Below are positions 45,188 to 57,443 of a stretch of DNA of 64,000 bases, one piece after another (the first letter of the stretch is position 1; each line of letters opens with the position of its first letter). The notes under the pieces are model-generated. The model worked only from the letters and a program-made list of their open reading frames with translations. It was not told the DNA's origin and searched no databases. Source of the DNA: Austropuccinia psidii (taxonomy: Eukaryota; Basidiomycota; Pucciniomycetes; Pucciniales; Sphaerophragmiaceae); contig JALGQZ010000002.1 of NCBI GenBank assembly GCA_023105745.1, forward strand, positions 78,509,785-78,573,784, in the 5' to 3' direction. Made by a program: the position numbers and the translations under genes.

Positions 45188-46867
45188 ATTCAAAATAGTA
45201 AGTTGTAAGAGTTTTAAGAGAACATAAACCAAATTTATTGATTTTATATTTTTAGTATAAAACAATAATACTACAAAGGTTTATTTTTTTACCAAGAAAA
45301 TAAATTTATTCAAAAATACTCTAAAAGAGATATTTATGGTTACAAAAGAAATTTCTTCAAGAGAAATTTAAATTGGAATTAATTGAGAAAAGGACTGTAG
45401 GAAATTGATTTCAGAACAGAGTCTCAAAAAAGCATATTATGGAGAAAACACACCCAAAGAAGACCAGAGGGAATTTGGAAACAAATTTACAAGGGTAGCA
45501 GTGATGAAAGATTTATTAATCCATTTTTGGGGTGGTTCAAGGGTAAAAATAATTATAAGAGTTACAAACAATAATTATAACTATTTTTTAACGCTTATAT
45601 GAGGTTTTTTGGAAGTTTTATTTATTGGTTTGACAGTTTTTAAACTAATTAGAGAAGGAAAGGATTCTAACATGAAAAGAAAAGTGGGGAAAAGAAGAAA
45701 TTCTTTTATAACCACCAATTTTCTTACTCCAAAGGTAAAATTTACTCTAATAAGTAGTGAGAAAAACAGGGACAAAAAAATCTAGCTATGGCATCATTGG
45801 ACCCTGGTTTAGATCAAAAAAGGGCTGGTTTTAGCCATTTTAGTCCCTCAAATAAGCCATTGCTATTGTAATACTTGGTTTCAAGCCTTCAAAACCAATC
45901 AAAATACGTGTAAGAGACCTCAAAACCAGTCAAAACCGTTTATAATAAGACTTCTTTAAATTAAGGGTAGTTTTACCCTCTTGGAAACAGTTAAAACTTC
46001 CCTGGTTAGGATCAAAACCTTATCCTCAATTGAGCCACAGACCCTGTGACTCAGCTCCAGGCCAAAATTGATTCAATTTTGCATGAATTTTGACATCTCA
46101 TTCCTGTCAGCAAAGAATTTGGGGAAGTCTGGAACCCTTGGAGCCAAGATTCCTTTTCCCCCCAAAATTAATGTTTCCAATTTATTTTTCATTTAATTCC
46201 TCATCATGTATTATACTAGAAATTCAAATATGTAATTAAATTGAAAATTTACAGTACAAAAATGTGATGATTGATTTCACATATGTAAATCCAAGCTCAC
46301 TTATATAATAAATGTGCACATTTTGAGACTTAAATTAAAAATACTTCAATTCATCATAACTTCTGAACTAAGCACCAAACCTCAATTTGAACACCAAAGT
46401 TGATGTTTAACACCACATCTGTTGTGAATTGGATTAAAGTTTTGGCTATCTTCAGATTTTAATACAGAAAATACTAAAAACTTAATTTAAGCTTATTCAG
46501 ATTTGAGAGACAGAATTTTCACTCAGAGGTGATCCCACCTGATTTATTATGGAAAATAAAATGGTGAAATACTTTTCATAAGCTTATTTAATTGAAGAAA
46601 ATTTATCAGGATTCTTCTTAAATTTTCTTCCAAAACTCTTTTAATTTTAATATATTTGATAAAAATTTATTTTTGCTTAATTTTTTCAAGTAAAAATGTA
46701 TATTCACATTCTTAAATTTCAACGTAATTTGAATGTTAAATTATGATTAAACTTTTACCTTTTTATTTGAATCTTTGTTTTGTATAATAAAATTAAGTTT
46801 ATTTATTTATAATTATAGCTTAATCCTATCATTTTTGGCCTTTTGGGTATATGAAGATACCTCGAAG

Positions 46868-48756
46868 TGTAAGATTTGACTATGAAACTGATGATAATAT
46901 TACTATTAATCAACAGTACTATGTCTGTTCTTATGAAATATAATAATAAAATATTATTATAACCACAATTAAATAATTCAAGAATTATTTCTTTCACATG
47001 TTAAACACTACTAGTTATTTTAACAGTGAGCAGTAATTGTCTACAAGAATCAATTACAAAAAGATTTTAATAATAAAATTATTTTAATATATAATTATCT
47101 TTTGCAAGAATAATTATAAATATAACTCTTGAAGAAAACTAATTTTTTAGAGAAAAACTTTAAGAATTAAAGATAAATCACTCACTAATATTCCAAAGAG
47201 CTTATTGAAAGATAAGATAGAGAGATTTGACGTAGAATTGTGGATTTAAGGGATCAAAATGTATTTATAACTTTATTAAAACAATATATAGTTGGATTCT
47301 ATGAAGTCACGTCTTTCTGATTGATTCTGAAATAATTAAAACACTTAAGAATAGCTTTAACTAATACTTACTTGTTGGTAACAATGATATAAATGGATAA
47401 TAAGATGATTTGATGTGGAAAAAACAGCAAGAGGAGGCCTCTTTTAAGTCAACAACAGCTCAAAGAGGTGTGCCATGGAGCAAACTAAAAAATCATTGAG
47501 TGAGAAAACAATAAAACTTTTTGGATTATTGATTGGATCATCTGTTGTCACATAAGATTATCATAATTACTTAATTGATGCTTTTACGTGACTACCAACC
47601 CCAATATGGTTAAGAATAAAAGGAGTAAAATCTGTAAATATTCTTTTATTCCAAAATAATCATTCATTTCTCAAAGTTATTAATGTTATTGGAAATTTCA
47701 TCACAGGTTGTAATTACTGTGAATTTTTGAAGATTCAGTGTTTCATGTAGAATAATCAAAAATGGACTGAAAGTAAAACTTTGAATTTTGCTACTAAAAC
47801 CATAATTATTTTTGGTTTTACTATAGATAATACAGCTCTCCATTGGTCCTGAAAGCTTCAGAGAGATTCATTAAGAATTGTATTTTTAATGACTCTTTGA
47901 AGTTTTTACCCCATTTCTACGTAGAATTGCAAATATCAGTGTTTTACTGGTGGCTATGAGGTAAATCAATGGATACAAGTCTAAAAAGGGTTTTTAATTA
48001 CTCTTTTGGGGGCTATCCATGGAAATTCATTAAGAATTGACATGGTTACAGGAGTCTAAGTAGCTCTTTACCTCCTTGGCACATCAAAATAGCAGGTTAT
48101 TTGCTATTTTCTTAAGATTTACTGTAGTTGTAACATGGTAACCAAGTTCCCAAAAGGTTTTAGCTTACCAATTAGGCCAACATCAGCCATGGATCCAAGC
48201 TTTGGAGATTTCCACACCTCTGAGGCCTCAGAAGTTGGGTACCCTGACTCTCTTTGATGTCTTTTTTCCCCCTTGCCTATTTTTCATGTCAAAATAGAAA
48301 ATTAAGCATAAAGTGAAATATCCACTATGGGTGTACCAAAAGTCCATGTAAGAATACCATGATATTAAGCTCCCAAAGCATGCATAACACTATTCTTAGT
48401 GTATATGTAACATGGGATTTCTCACATTCCCATTATTTTGGCATGAAATTAAGGAAAACAAACATTTTCACGGATCTTTTATGTGGTATTGAAGTATTTT
48501 CCATATTCCCACCTCAAAGAGTTGATTTGAGCTTATTCACTCTATGGAGCTACCCTAGGTGGAATTTTGTGTAGAATCCAAATCTGGCCTTGAATCCATG
48601 GATTTACTTACTCAATAAAAGTTATTTATCTTTTCTGAAATCAAAAATGATGAATTTTGGATATATGCATGACTTATGAGTTATGCATAATTCAAAATTT
48701 ATTTTTAAGATAATTGTGGCTTATTTGGGTATGTAAAATATACCTCAAGGCTCACA
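46868..48756 (-). repeat. LTR-3 copy joined to the LTR-2 copy
   Basis: On the plus strand it runs from TGTAAGATTTGACTATG to AAGGCTCACA. The body matches the solo LTR-3 at 53408-55571. Right of it is AGTTA, the partner of the duplication at 41034-41038, not a duplication of its own. It therefore seems to have entered the very end of the LTR-2 copy and lost its own duplication through collapse of a short repeat. Confidence 0.75.
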
Positions 48757-48761
48757 AGTTA
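48757..48761. repeat. Target-site duplication AGTTA (right)
   Basis: Partner of 41034-41038. Confidence 0.75.
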
Positions 48762-51335
48762 AAATACATTTTGCTTGCTTGTTGGTGATCTTCCAACCAA
48801 TTTTTATCCAGTAGTACAAAAAATTAAGTTAAAGTGGCTTTTTTAATATTCAAGCGACTGATTATAAATAAATAACTTTCTTGGCTAAGATGTCCAGATG
48901 GATGAGAGACTTCCTTTGATTTCTGCAAATGATTTAGTTGTAGTTTTTATTTCTGGAGAATTTTTTTATAGTTAAGATTGGCAGTAGAAAAAGACTTGAG
49001 GTTTGAAAGCTTCAAGGATGAGTTAATTAAAATGAAATTCAAATTGATGTTTTTAAGTTAAAGATAGATTATTTTTGTGAGTTTTGGAAATTACAAAAAT
49101 GTGTAGATGATTTACAAACAAGTTCAGGTTTGATTTTTTAAATAGCACATTTACCCAAAATTGAAAATATTAATGAAGTTATTGGGAACTAAGTGGAAAA
49201 TTCATTGAAGAATTATGGACTTTGTAATTTGGGAATTTAGGGGTAATCTTGCATGTTTTGAGGGTGTGATTTGGTAAATTTAAGACCCTCTAATATAAAC
49301 TTTAAATTATTATTTATGGATATTAAAATTGATAATTTTTTATTAATATTGAGAAATATCTCATATACATTTATATTTATATATAGTATATAGAAATGAA
49401 TTTTTGGATTTTAAAAAAAACCATCATACAACTAAAAAAGAAGATTGATTTGTGGTTAACTTTTCATTTTTAAAATTGAATATATTAATATTATCATTAG
49501 TTGATTATTAAATGAATAATTAATAGTTTAAATTGAATAACTATTGAATTTTAAATTATAGCAGAAAAAAATTAAAAAAACAATATGAGAGAAAATATAC
49601 AATAATAAAATTTGAGAAGATAAGGCTAGAAATATATTTATCAAATTTGAAATGAATAAATAAGTTTAAGCTTAGCAAGTCATGAAAATGATGCTGATGA
49701 TAATTAGTATTACTTCAATAACTTATGTAGTTAATATCAATCAATGAATGGAAAAATAACAAATTTATCATCTCAGTTTATCATATGAAGAAATATGTTG
49801 GTTATTAAATTTATGAAAATGTGATGATATATTTTATTTTGAATTGCTTTGATTTTCAATTTCAATTTATGAATTATTTTAATTCTCAAGTTTATATAGT
49901 ATTAGTATAAATTAAAGGTTATTTTCATTCAAAAAATAATAAAAAATTACTTATATTGAATATTTTAATATTCAATGATATAGTTATTTTATATATTTAG
50001 ATTTATCTAAAAATAATTCCTTTTTTTCTTTTGGAAAATGGAAAATTGTTCTTTTCTTGAAAAATATATGTGTTATAAATATATTTGTATAATATTTTTT
50101 TAGTATTTAATTAGATATTGAGGTGATTTACTTCCTATTTTAATTTTAATTTATTATTCAATATTGAAATACATTTTTTGAATAAAAATGATAAGTATTA
50201 TATAAAGCTGTAACTTTTCAAGACATAGGAATACCGTATACCAAATAAAAGAACTGGAATTAAATTAAACCATGAAAACTCAAAAAATCCCATACTAATT
50301 TTAATATAATTACATGAAAATCTATGGTCTGGGAAAATGTTTTCTATATTATTTGATTTCTTCTTGCTAAAATCAATATTATTAACTTCCATAGAATTTT
50401 GGTTTAATTGTTTTAAATCATTTAAATATTGAAAATTTTCATTTGAGAATAAACAAAAATTAATTTTCAAATTTGTTTAATAAATTAAGTTCAGTTTTCC
50501 CTCATTGAGAAAATAAATATTGAAATATTCAATAAAGAATCATAGAGATATTTTGTTTCAATGAATGAATTTTTGGATATTAAAAATTATGAGATCTCAT
50601 TTAAATAAAGTATTCTTGTATCAATCTGGGAGCACAGAAAATCATTTTCCAATTCAAAACTTAATTATTTATCTTTTTTAGCTCTCAAAACGTTTATTTA
50701 TGAGAAAGTTTAATTATATTATTCAAGAGTGTCTTTTTTCAAACGTGCTTTTGATTTGGTCCTTGTGGAATCATTTAGCTTTAGATTATAAAACAAGTCC
50801 ATAAACCAATTTTCTAAAAACTATACAAAATGGATTACAATTGAGATAATGGTAGTTAATTCCAATTTCTCCAAATTAATATTTTGGATCAGGATAGATA
50901 TATATAGAATAATATCTTATTAATAAATGTTCTTTTCCCAAAATTTGGTATTTCAAAGCAATAAATTATGATTTAAAGAAATGTCTAATAACACAAAAAT
51001 TACTTTAGATTTTCTGGAAAGCTATTTCAATTGATATCTTTTTTGAAGAAAACGGAATAAAAAAAACCAATTTTTTAAATCATTAACGATATAATTTAAA
51101 ATAATCCTGATATATGAAAGGAGAATCAAAATTCAGAAAATCAATTAGTTAAAATATAATTTTAATTGATTTGAAAATTTTCATTTTAAATTGTATTTAA
51201 ATAAATATTTCATATTTATAGATTTAATTGGTATGAATAATTTATAATAAATTTCATATTAATTTCGAGCACTAAATCAAAATCAAAAGTCTCTTGAATA
51301 TATTTGGGATTGCAGGTAACTTAATGTTATGAATT
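48762..51335. other. Decayed AT-rich region, no gene recognised
   Basis: About 2.6 kb. A plus-strand stretch near 48880-49200 has interrupted protein-like frames and may be a dead transposon. The remainder is AT-rich with short frames only (for example 90 codons at 50198-50470 on the minus strand, low complexity). Nothing is assignable. Confidence 0.5.
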
Positions 51336-52858
51336 TTTGAGACTTAAAGGTCATTTTATATACCCAAATGAAATCAAAAACATTATTACTCTTTAAATAA
51401 GAAAAGAAAAATATATAGATTTTTAATATTATATGAAGAAAAATGGAGTCATTCCTGAATTCTTTTTTTAATTTAATTAATTTGGAACAGATTTTATTAA
51501 TATTTCTTTTAAGATGAAAATATCAACATAAGAATTATTTGATTATATTCAAATAAAATATTAGATTATTATTATTTATTCTTACAAAATACTTGTGGAG
51601 TGAAACTTTGAGTTTTATGAAAAATTGAAGTGTATTGAAAAATATTATGCACAAGTATTTTATAGCTGAACTGTAATTAAAATATCACAAATTTACAGCT
51701 ACAGATACACAAATTGACAATTGAATTAAATTATATTTTTCATATTATTATTATACTAAAGCTGTATGAATTCAAATGAAATAAATTGGAAAGATTGAAT
51801 TTCTAGGGAAAAAAGAGATATTGGGTCTAATGGTGCTAGAAACTCAAAAAATATTTTAATGAAAGATTCAAGCTCCAAGATCTACATAAAAATCCTTTTT
51901 ATTATGGATTGGTATTAATTGAAGGGTATGTGTACCATTCAGTTATTGGGTTTTAATACCAGAAAAGGGGGTTGGAATGGATAGCAGAATGAAAAAATGC
52001 GATGATCACTAATGGAAATTTTTTGATAATATTTAATGTATTTAAAAAGGTTAAAGCGAATTCTGGTGGGATTCTAGGCCCAAATATCTACAGTTGATTG
52101 AATAAGCCTACTTCAAAGGTTGAAAAATAATAAAAATGTGCGAAAAAAGCCCTTTTTTATATTGAAGCATGGTAAATTCATGTAAATAAGCCCGGAATTC
52201 TCTTATAGAAATTTAAAAACACTTTGAAATAAGTTATCATTTGAATCAATTCTCTTTGAAGGTATATAAAATTTCTTCTTTTACCCATCTTTTCTTAAAA
52301 TTTGAATTTATTTTATTTTTATAATTAGCTAAAAAATCCATTGAGACAATCAATGAAAAACTAAAAACCCTCTTAAATATGATTTTTAAACGTTTGAAAA
52401 CATGGACAACCAATTTAAGACACTTTATAAAGCTCTTATAATCACTATAATCCCTGAGCTACCCCAAATAAAAGTAAATAATTTTGAATAATCATAAAAT
52501 CCTTCACTAAATTTATATATTCAAACTTTCCATTTTCTTGTTTTTTTACAAAAAATAATTTTGGGAGCTATTTACTCAAATTAGTTTCCTGTAGTGATTC
52601 TCCCAATGAATCCTAAATAAATCTCTTTTTTATCTGGAAATATTTTCTGTAGAGTATGTTTAAGTTAATCTTTGTCTTTTGTGAAGGAATTTAATTGTAT
52701 TATAATTATTTTTTATTTTATGGAAGGATGGATGATATAATTTCTTTTTCCCACTTAAAAAATAAATTCAATATGTTTTGTTGTTATGCTTAATAAATAC
52801 AGATTTCAAGGACAGGATAATCACTTTCATAATAAAAGTTTCATCTACATTCCTTAAA
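51336..52858 (+). repeat. Solo LTR-2 copy
   Basis: Its start (TTTGAGACTTAAAGG) and end (TTTCATCTACATTCCTTAAA) align with the LTR-2 ends at 6667 and 8469. It is about 1.5 kb and much diverged. Flanks GAATT (51331-51335) and GGATT (52859-52863) match in 4 of 5 bases, an eroded target duplication. No internal sequence remains. Confidence 0.7.
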
Positions 52859-52976
52859 GGATTGATACTAAAATACAGCCATAGATTAATCAAAATTGAA
52901 TACTGAATAATCTTAATTTAATAAAATTCATACCCAATATACAGTAATCAAATTTTGGAAGCTCATATATATAAAA

Positions 52977-53402
52977 CTAGTGAATCAAAAACCCTCTCTC
53001 TAAATTCTCTGAAATGTAGGCCCATAGTGTTTCTTGCTCCTTATTTGATAAGGTGTAGATAAAACCAACTGGAGTTAGAGACCCCTCCAGTTTGATATGA
53101 TTATAACAGGAGCAGTCAGGAGGAAGTTTCTCTGCTTTCACCTTGGAGAATACCACCAAATATTGGTGATACGAGAGAGGGACTACCATCAACATGGCTT
53201 CAATTTCTTCTGACTCTTCTCCTTCATCCCACTGCTCCCCCAGGGCTGCATGAAAGGATAAAGGGGGAAGGTCTATATACCATTGAAAGAGATGAAGTGG
53301 CTATAGAGAAACATCTTCTCCAAGATCCTTTATCTCTGTGAATACTTAATATATTGATGAAATTAATGACTGAGAGGGAAGGATGGGAGGAATATGAAAA
53401 GA
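52977..53402 (-). pseudogene. pol: Start of reverse transcriptase region (element 3)
   Basis: Two broken minus-strand frames. The second reads MLMVVPLSYHQYLVVFSKVK, then AEKLPPDCSCYNHIKLEGSL and NKEQETLWAYISENLERGF, the region just before the first RT motif of Ty3/gypsy elements. The RT core itself is absent; the sequence becomes unrelated near 52960, close to the solo LTR-2. It is the continuation of the protease segment at 55577-56102 once the solo LTR-3 is removed. Confidence 0.75.
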
Positions 53403-53407
53403 GTAAG
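53403..53407. repeat. Target-site duplication GTAAG (left)
   Basis: Exact partner of 55572-55576. Confidence 0.85.
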
Positions 53408-55571
53408 TGTAATGTTTGTCTATGAAACTCTTGATAATAGTAGCAAATATCAAGAGTAGTATTACTGTCCTCAGTAGAAAATATAATATAATTAAATATC
53501 ATAGCCACAAATATATATAATTATTAAAGTTAAGTATAAATAAAAATAAATTTTATTACTATTAAAGAATTTTCTAATAAAGAAATCTTAATAATTATTA
53601 TAAATTATAATTATTCTATTATTTTTATAGTCACAGAAAATTATAACAATAGGAAGCATAAAGCTCTTAATGAGACAATTACATGTGGAAAATAATGGTG
53701 TTTATCCACTTATAAATAATATAAGTATTATTTATAAGAGAAACTATCACACACACTTTGCAGAGATAATTCTTAAAGAAAAATTCTATATTATAAAACT
53801 AATAATACATAAAAAATATAGAACTTCAGAGAAAACTTACTTATAATATTTATCCAATACAAAAAGTCAAAACCAACAGTTATTATATTAAATATTTATT
53901 ATAAGTTTAAAACACACTGAAAATCAATATTTCAAAATATAAAACAACTTTTTATGATAAAAAATATGATCAAAGAGCTTTTAAGAGGAATTTGTGGATT
54001 ATAAAAGATATTTTCAGATAGTGATTTTATATAATAAAAAGTATTATTGGTGATTACAACAATAATCTGAATTCTATGATTTCAATTCTTTAATTTAAAA
54101 TTGATAAAAAACAAAATAACTTAAGTATTACTTTAATAATAGGATTTTATATTTAATAAAACATTAACTGTTTAAATTTCTAATATAATTGGAGTGATTG
54201 ATGAGTGATGGACAAAAACAGTGATGTGTAGGTTCTTTTATGCCTGCAGAGAAGCTCTTATGATTAATAATCATTATAGAAGGCATGCTCAGGTCAAAGC
54301 TCAAAACCAATGCTTAAAAATAAGGTTCTTAATGTAAGGTAACTTATTCTTAATTCCAATTTCAAGCTACCAGTGGTATTCTTAGCTCCAAGCAGCTTTA
54401 ATCCTCTTTTGAATTAATTATTTGAAGTTTTAATATAAATCAAATTTAATCACATGAAAAATTAGAAATAGAGTTTCAAACAAAAATCTTTTGAACTCAA
54501 TTTTAAATAATTTTTCAAAGAAATATTTATTTTCTTTGAGTATAATTAAAAGAGGAATTCTCCAGGCTAATTACCAATGAAGCCTGTTTATAAAAGATAC
54601 TTAAAATTGAATTTGTACACAGAAAACATCAATTTGTAAGCTGTGTGAAAATTTCAATCAAATGAATTAAGAATTAAATTTTTGATGAATTTTTGAAGTT
54701 ATTTCTATTTCTCCACATAAGATAACAATGCACACCAAACCTTAACTTTTGATAAGGTTTTAATGGTTTTATATTTAAATTTTCAAGCTTACTTAAGCTT
54801 TTACAGCTTGATCAAGCATTGACAGTTCTCAAAACCTTGATTTCAAGCGTTCATATTGGGATTTACCCTTTGGAATCTTGAAATTTCTGTCCAAATTGGG
54901 ATAAATCCAGTTTTAACTTTAAAGTTGGATCAAAGTCCAATTTTAAAGTTTAAATAAGGTTGAAAATCCTCCAACACAGGTGGACAACCTTAACTGAATC
55001 CTTGCAGATCCCAAAAGTTGGGTACCCCAGCTCTGTTTGGTCTTTTTCCTTTGTTCCACCTTTTTGCGTGGATTTTGCCCTTATATTTATTCAAATCCAT
55101 ACTATGGCCTTAAACACTTTTTAATTGAGCTCACGCAGGATTTAAATTCTGTATGGCAAATCCTTAGCCATTTCAGTAAATATACACAACACCTCAATTT
55201 TAACTAAAATTTTGGCAAGTTTGCATAAACCTTATGCAAATTTAAATTTGAGCTTATTTAAGCTTAAATTCAACAATTTTAAAAAATGTTACAAAAAATT
55301 CAATTTTCCTGTGAGATTCTTAAATCTTCTAATAACATAAGAAATAACCATTTCTGGGTATAACACGCTATGGGTCTACCATAGGCTATTTTTAGTGTAG
55401 AATCCAAAAATGAAATAATAATTATAACTTTGTTTATCCAAAAAAAAAATACTTATATTTTCTTATTTTTTATTTTCAATGCAATTAATAAGTCTGTTCA
55501 AGACCAAATCAACTGTGTATAAAGCTATTTGTCACCTTATGGGTATGTAATACATACCTCACAGGCTCACA
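53408..55571 (-). repeat. Solo LTR-3 (2164 bp)
   Basis: On the plus strand it runs from TGTAATGTTTGTCTATG to CAGGCTCACA, with a perfect GTAAG duplication on both sides. It interrupts element 3 between protease and RT; the protein frame continues in the expected family order across it. It formed by recombination between two LTRs of a full element (standard mechanism). Its TGTGAGCC-side end resembles that of LTR-2, though the bodies differ. Confidence 0.87.
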
Positions 55572-55576
55572 GTAAG
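55572..55576. repeat. Target-site duplication GTAAG (right)
   Basis: Exact partner of 53403-53407. Confidence 0.85.
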
Positions 55577-56102
55577 GGAGGAAAGGTGTCATAAGTTCAC
55601 CAACCAGAATAACACTTTTGATAGAAGTGGAAAATTCATCACTAGTATGAGTAATAATACCACTAGAATCCTTTTGATTAGAATCATAAGTGATATATCC
55701 ATTTTTGCAATCAATAATGGGATTAGAATGCTCAAGTAAATCATACCCCAATATGGTTTGTTCTCCCTTGGGTAAATCTATGAAAAACAAGTTCCATCAA
55801 AAGCTTTTGAAGGAGGGGAGATCAACTACCCACTTAGTATAATAGGTGATGCACAAGGAAGTGTATTCATTTTAATCCAAAATGAAAAGAGGAATATTTT
55901 CAGGGAGCTCTGAAATGGTCAATGACTGCTTGAGAGAAAAATCATTTTCAAAACAAGAGTTTGTAGTGCCAGAATCAATTAGAATACTATAAAAAACTTC
56001 AGAGAAAGGATATAAAATAAGAAATTTCAAAGATTTCTTGACTCTAGTATTCAGAGTGCACAATTGTTTTTGTGAAGGAAATAAGTGAGAACCATTGAGC
56101 AC
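55577..56102 (-). pseudogene. Aspartic protease region of element 3
   Basis: Frames 56102-55872 and 55790-55577. The first contains YSILIDSGTTNSC, the D-S-G active-site motif of retropepsin-like proteases. The second contains ILGYDLLEHSNPIIDCKNGY, typical of the segment following the protease in Ty3/gypsy Pol. A frameshift or stop separates them. The last codons before the LTR-3 insertion read VGELMTPFLPY. Confidence 0.75.
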
Positions 56103-56109
56103 CTCATTA

Positions 56110-57443
56110 TTTTCAATAATCCTTTTCCCTTCTTGCTAAGGAATCCTTTTGATGACCTAGACCTATTTTGAGGCCTCTTGAAGCATTTTTCAATTGGGTG
56201 CTTCCCACCACAATAAGCGAAGAAACCTTCTTCAATAATCTTCTCCTTTCCATAACCAATCAGCTTGTTGTCCTTATTGAGGAAAGAAGCATGAGGAATA
56301 TCCTTAGAAACTCAAAATTTCTTCCCCTTCTTATTCTTCTCATGGTGAGGCATTTTGGAAGATGAGCCTTGAGGAGGCCTGATGGAGTTGGATCCAGTTA
56401 CATAAAGCTTCTTTTCTTGATTATAAACCTGTTCCTTCTTTCTCTCATGGTACCTGGTATCTAACTTCAGATTTTTGTCCATTAGTTCTTGGAGGATATG
56501 AAAATTTCCAGGGTGGAAAGCCAATTGGTCCAATAGCCTTAATTCCAAGCCTTTTATATACACATGAATATAGCCACTTTCTCCCCCATGCCCAATTATG
56601 GACATTGAAATTTTGAAATAAGAAATGTAAAAATAAACATAACTACTTTATTCATCCTTAAATTGTCCAACTCTTGTTCAGCTTTCCTTAATCTGTCAGG
56701 ATCAATAAACAGAGTGAATAATTTGGTTTTGGATCATTCCCAATTATTCAGGAGGTAGAAAGATTCTTCATTGGAGATATTTTGGAGGTATGACTTAATC
56801 AATTTTTCAGCTCTAGCAGTGAGAAAACAAGTTAAAAAAAGATCCTTCTCCCTGTCCAAGAAGGGTCTTCTGTGTCATTATGGAATATTAATTGACAGGA
56901 TTAAATAAATACTCTATATTTATGAGCTTGAGTACCATAAAGAGAATCAGGTTCCTTCATGGATGGAGTCTTGAACTCTGGGGCTCTGGAATTGTCCCTT
57001 ACAGTAACTTCTTGAGTTAGCTGTCCCATTAATTGAGTCATTTGTGCTGTGTTTTTGAGGAGATTTGGTTCAGCTTGAGAGAATCAATTTTGGCTCAAAA
57101 GGGCTGGATTTGGGGCCCCATGATCTTCCAGGGAACCTGGAACTTCAGCCTCGTCAGAATACTCCGCCTCTTCATCTTTTTATTCCCCCAATCTACTTCT
57201 AGGCCCTTTAAAAATTCAAGGGTAGCCACCCAGCAGGCCAGAGGATGATCTTTATTCTTTTTATCTCTTACGCCCTCTTCTGGAACATTTTGAGCCTTCC
57301 ATTGGTGGTCCTCTGTCAAAATTTGCACTCAGTTGATCAACTGTTTGTGTGCATTCAAGAGGAGCCCTTTCTGTAGGAGTTAGAACAGTATGATTTCTTT
57401 GACATCTTGTATTATTGGTTGGTAATCTATGCTGAAAAGGCAT
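56110..57443 (-). pseudogene. gag: Gag of element 3 (pseudogene)
   Basis: ATG at 57443 begins MPFQHRLPTNNTRCQRN, then LTPTERAPLECTQTVDQLSA. The Gag core (GLELRLLDQLAFHPGNFHIL followed by LMDKNLKLDTRYHERKKEQ) lies at 56312-56605. A zinc knuckle near 56175-56215 reads YCGGKHPIEKC, but its first Cys is lost, so only the later C, H and C remain. Several shifts and stops break the frame. Confidence 0.75.

Larger units (their letters stand above)
41039..46867 (-). repeat. Inverted LTR-2 copy split by a MULE
   Basis: Reverse-complement relative of 6667-8469. The part 41039-41116 matches the LTR end (CACACCTTA... on the minus strand) and 45179-46867 matches the rest; without the transposon it is about 1.76 kb. 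Its first seven bases (TGTGAGC on the minus strand) are missing where it meets the LTR-3 copy at 46868. No internal retroelement sequence adjoins it, so it was a solo LTR. Confidence 0.8.
52977..57443 (-). mobile_element. Element 3: truncated Ty3/gypsy gag-pol, split by a solo LTR
   Basis: Minus-strand order: gag (57443 to about 56110), protease (56102-55577), interruption by a solo LTR-3 (53408-55571), then the start of RT (53402-52977). It is truncated before the RT core. Gag and Pol differ from elements 1 and 2, so this is a different lineage with a gag of the MPFQHRLPT type. Stops and frameshifts throughout show it is old. Confidence 0.8.
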
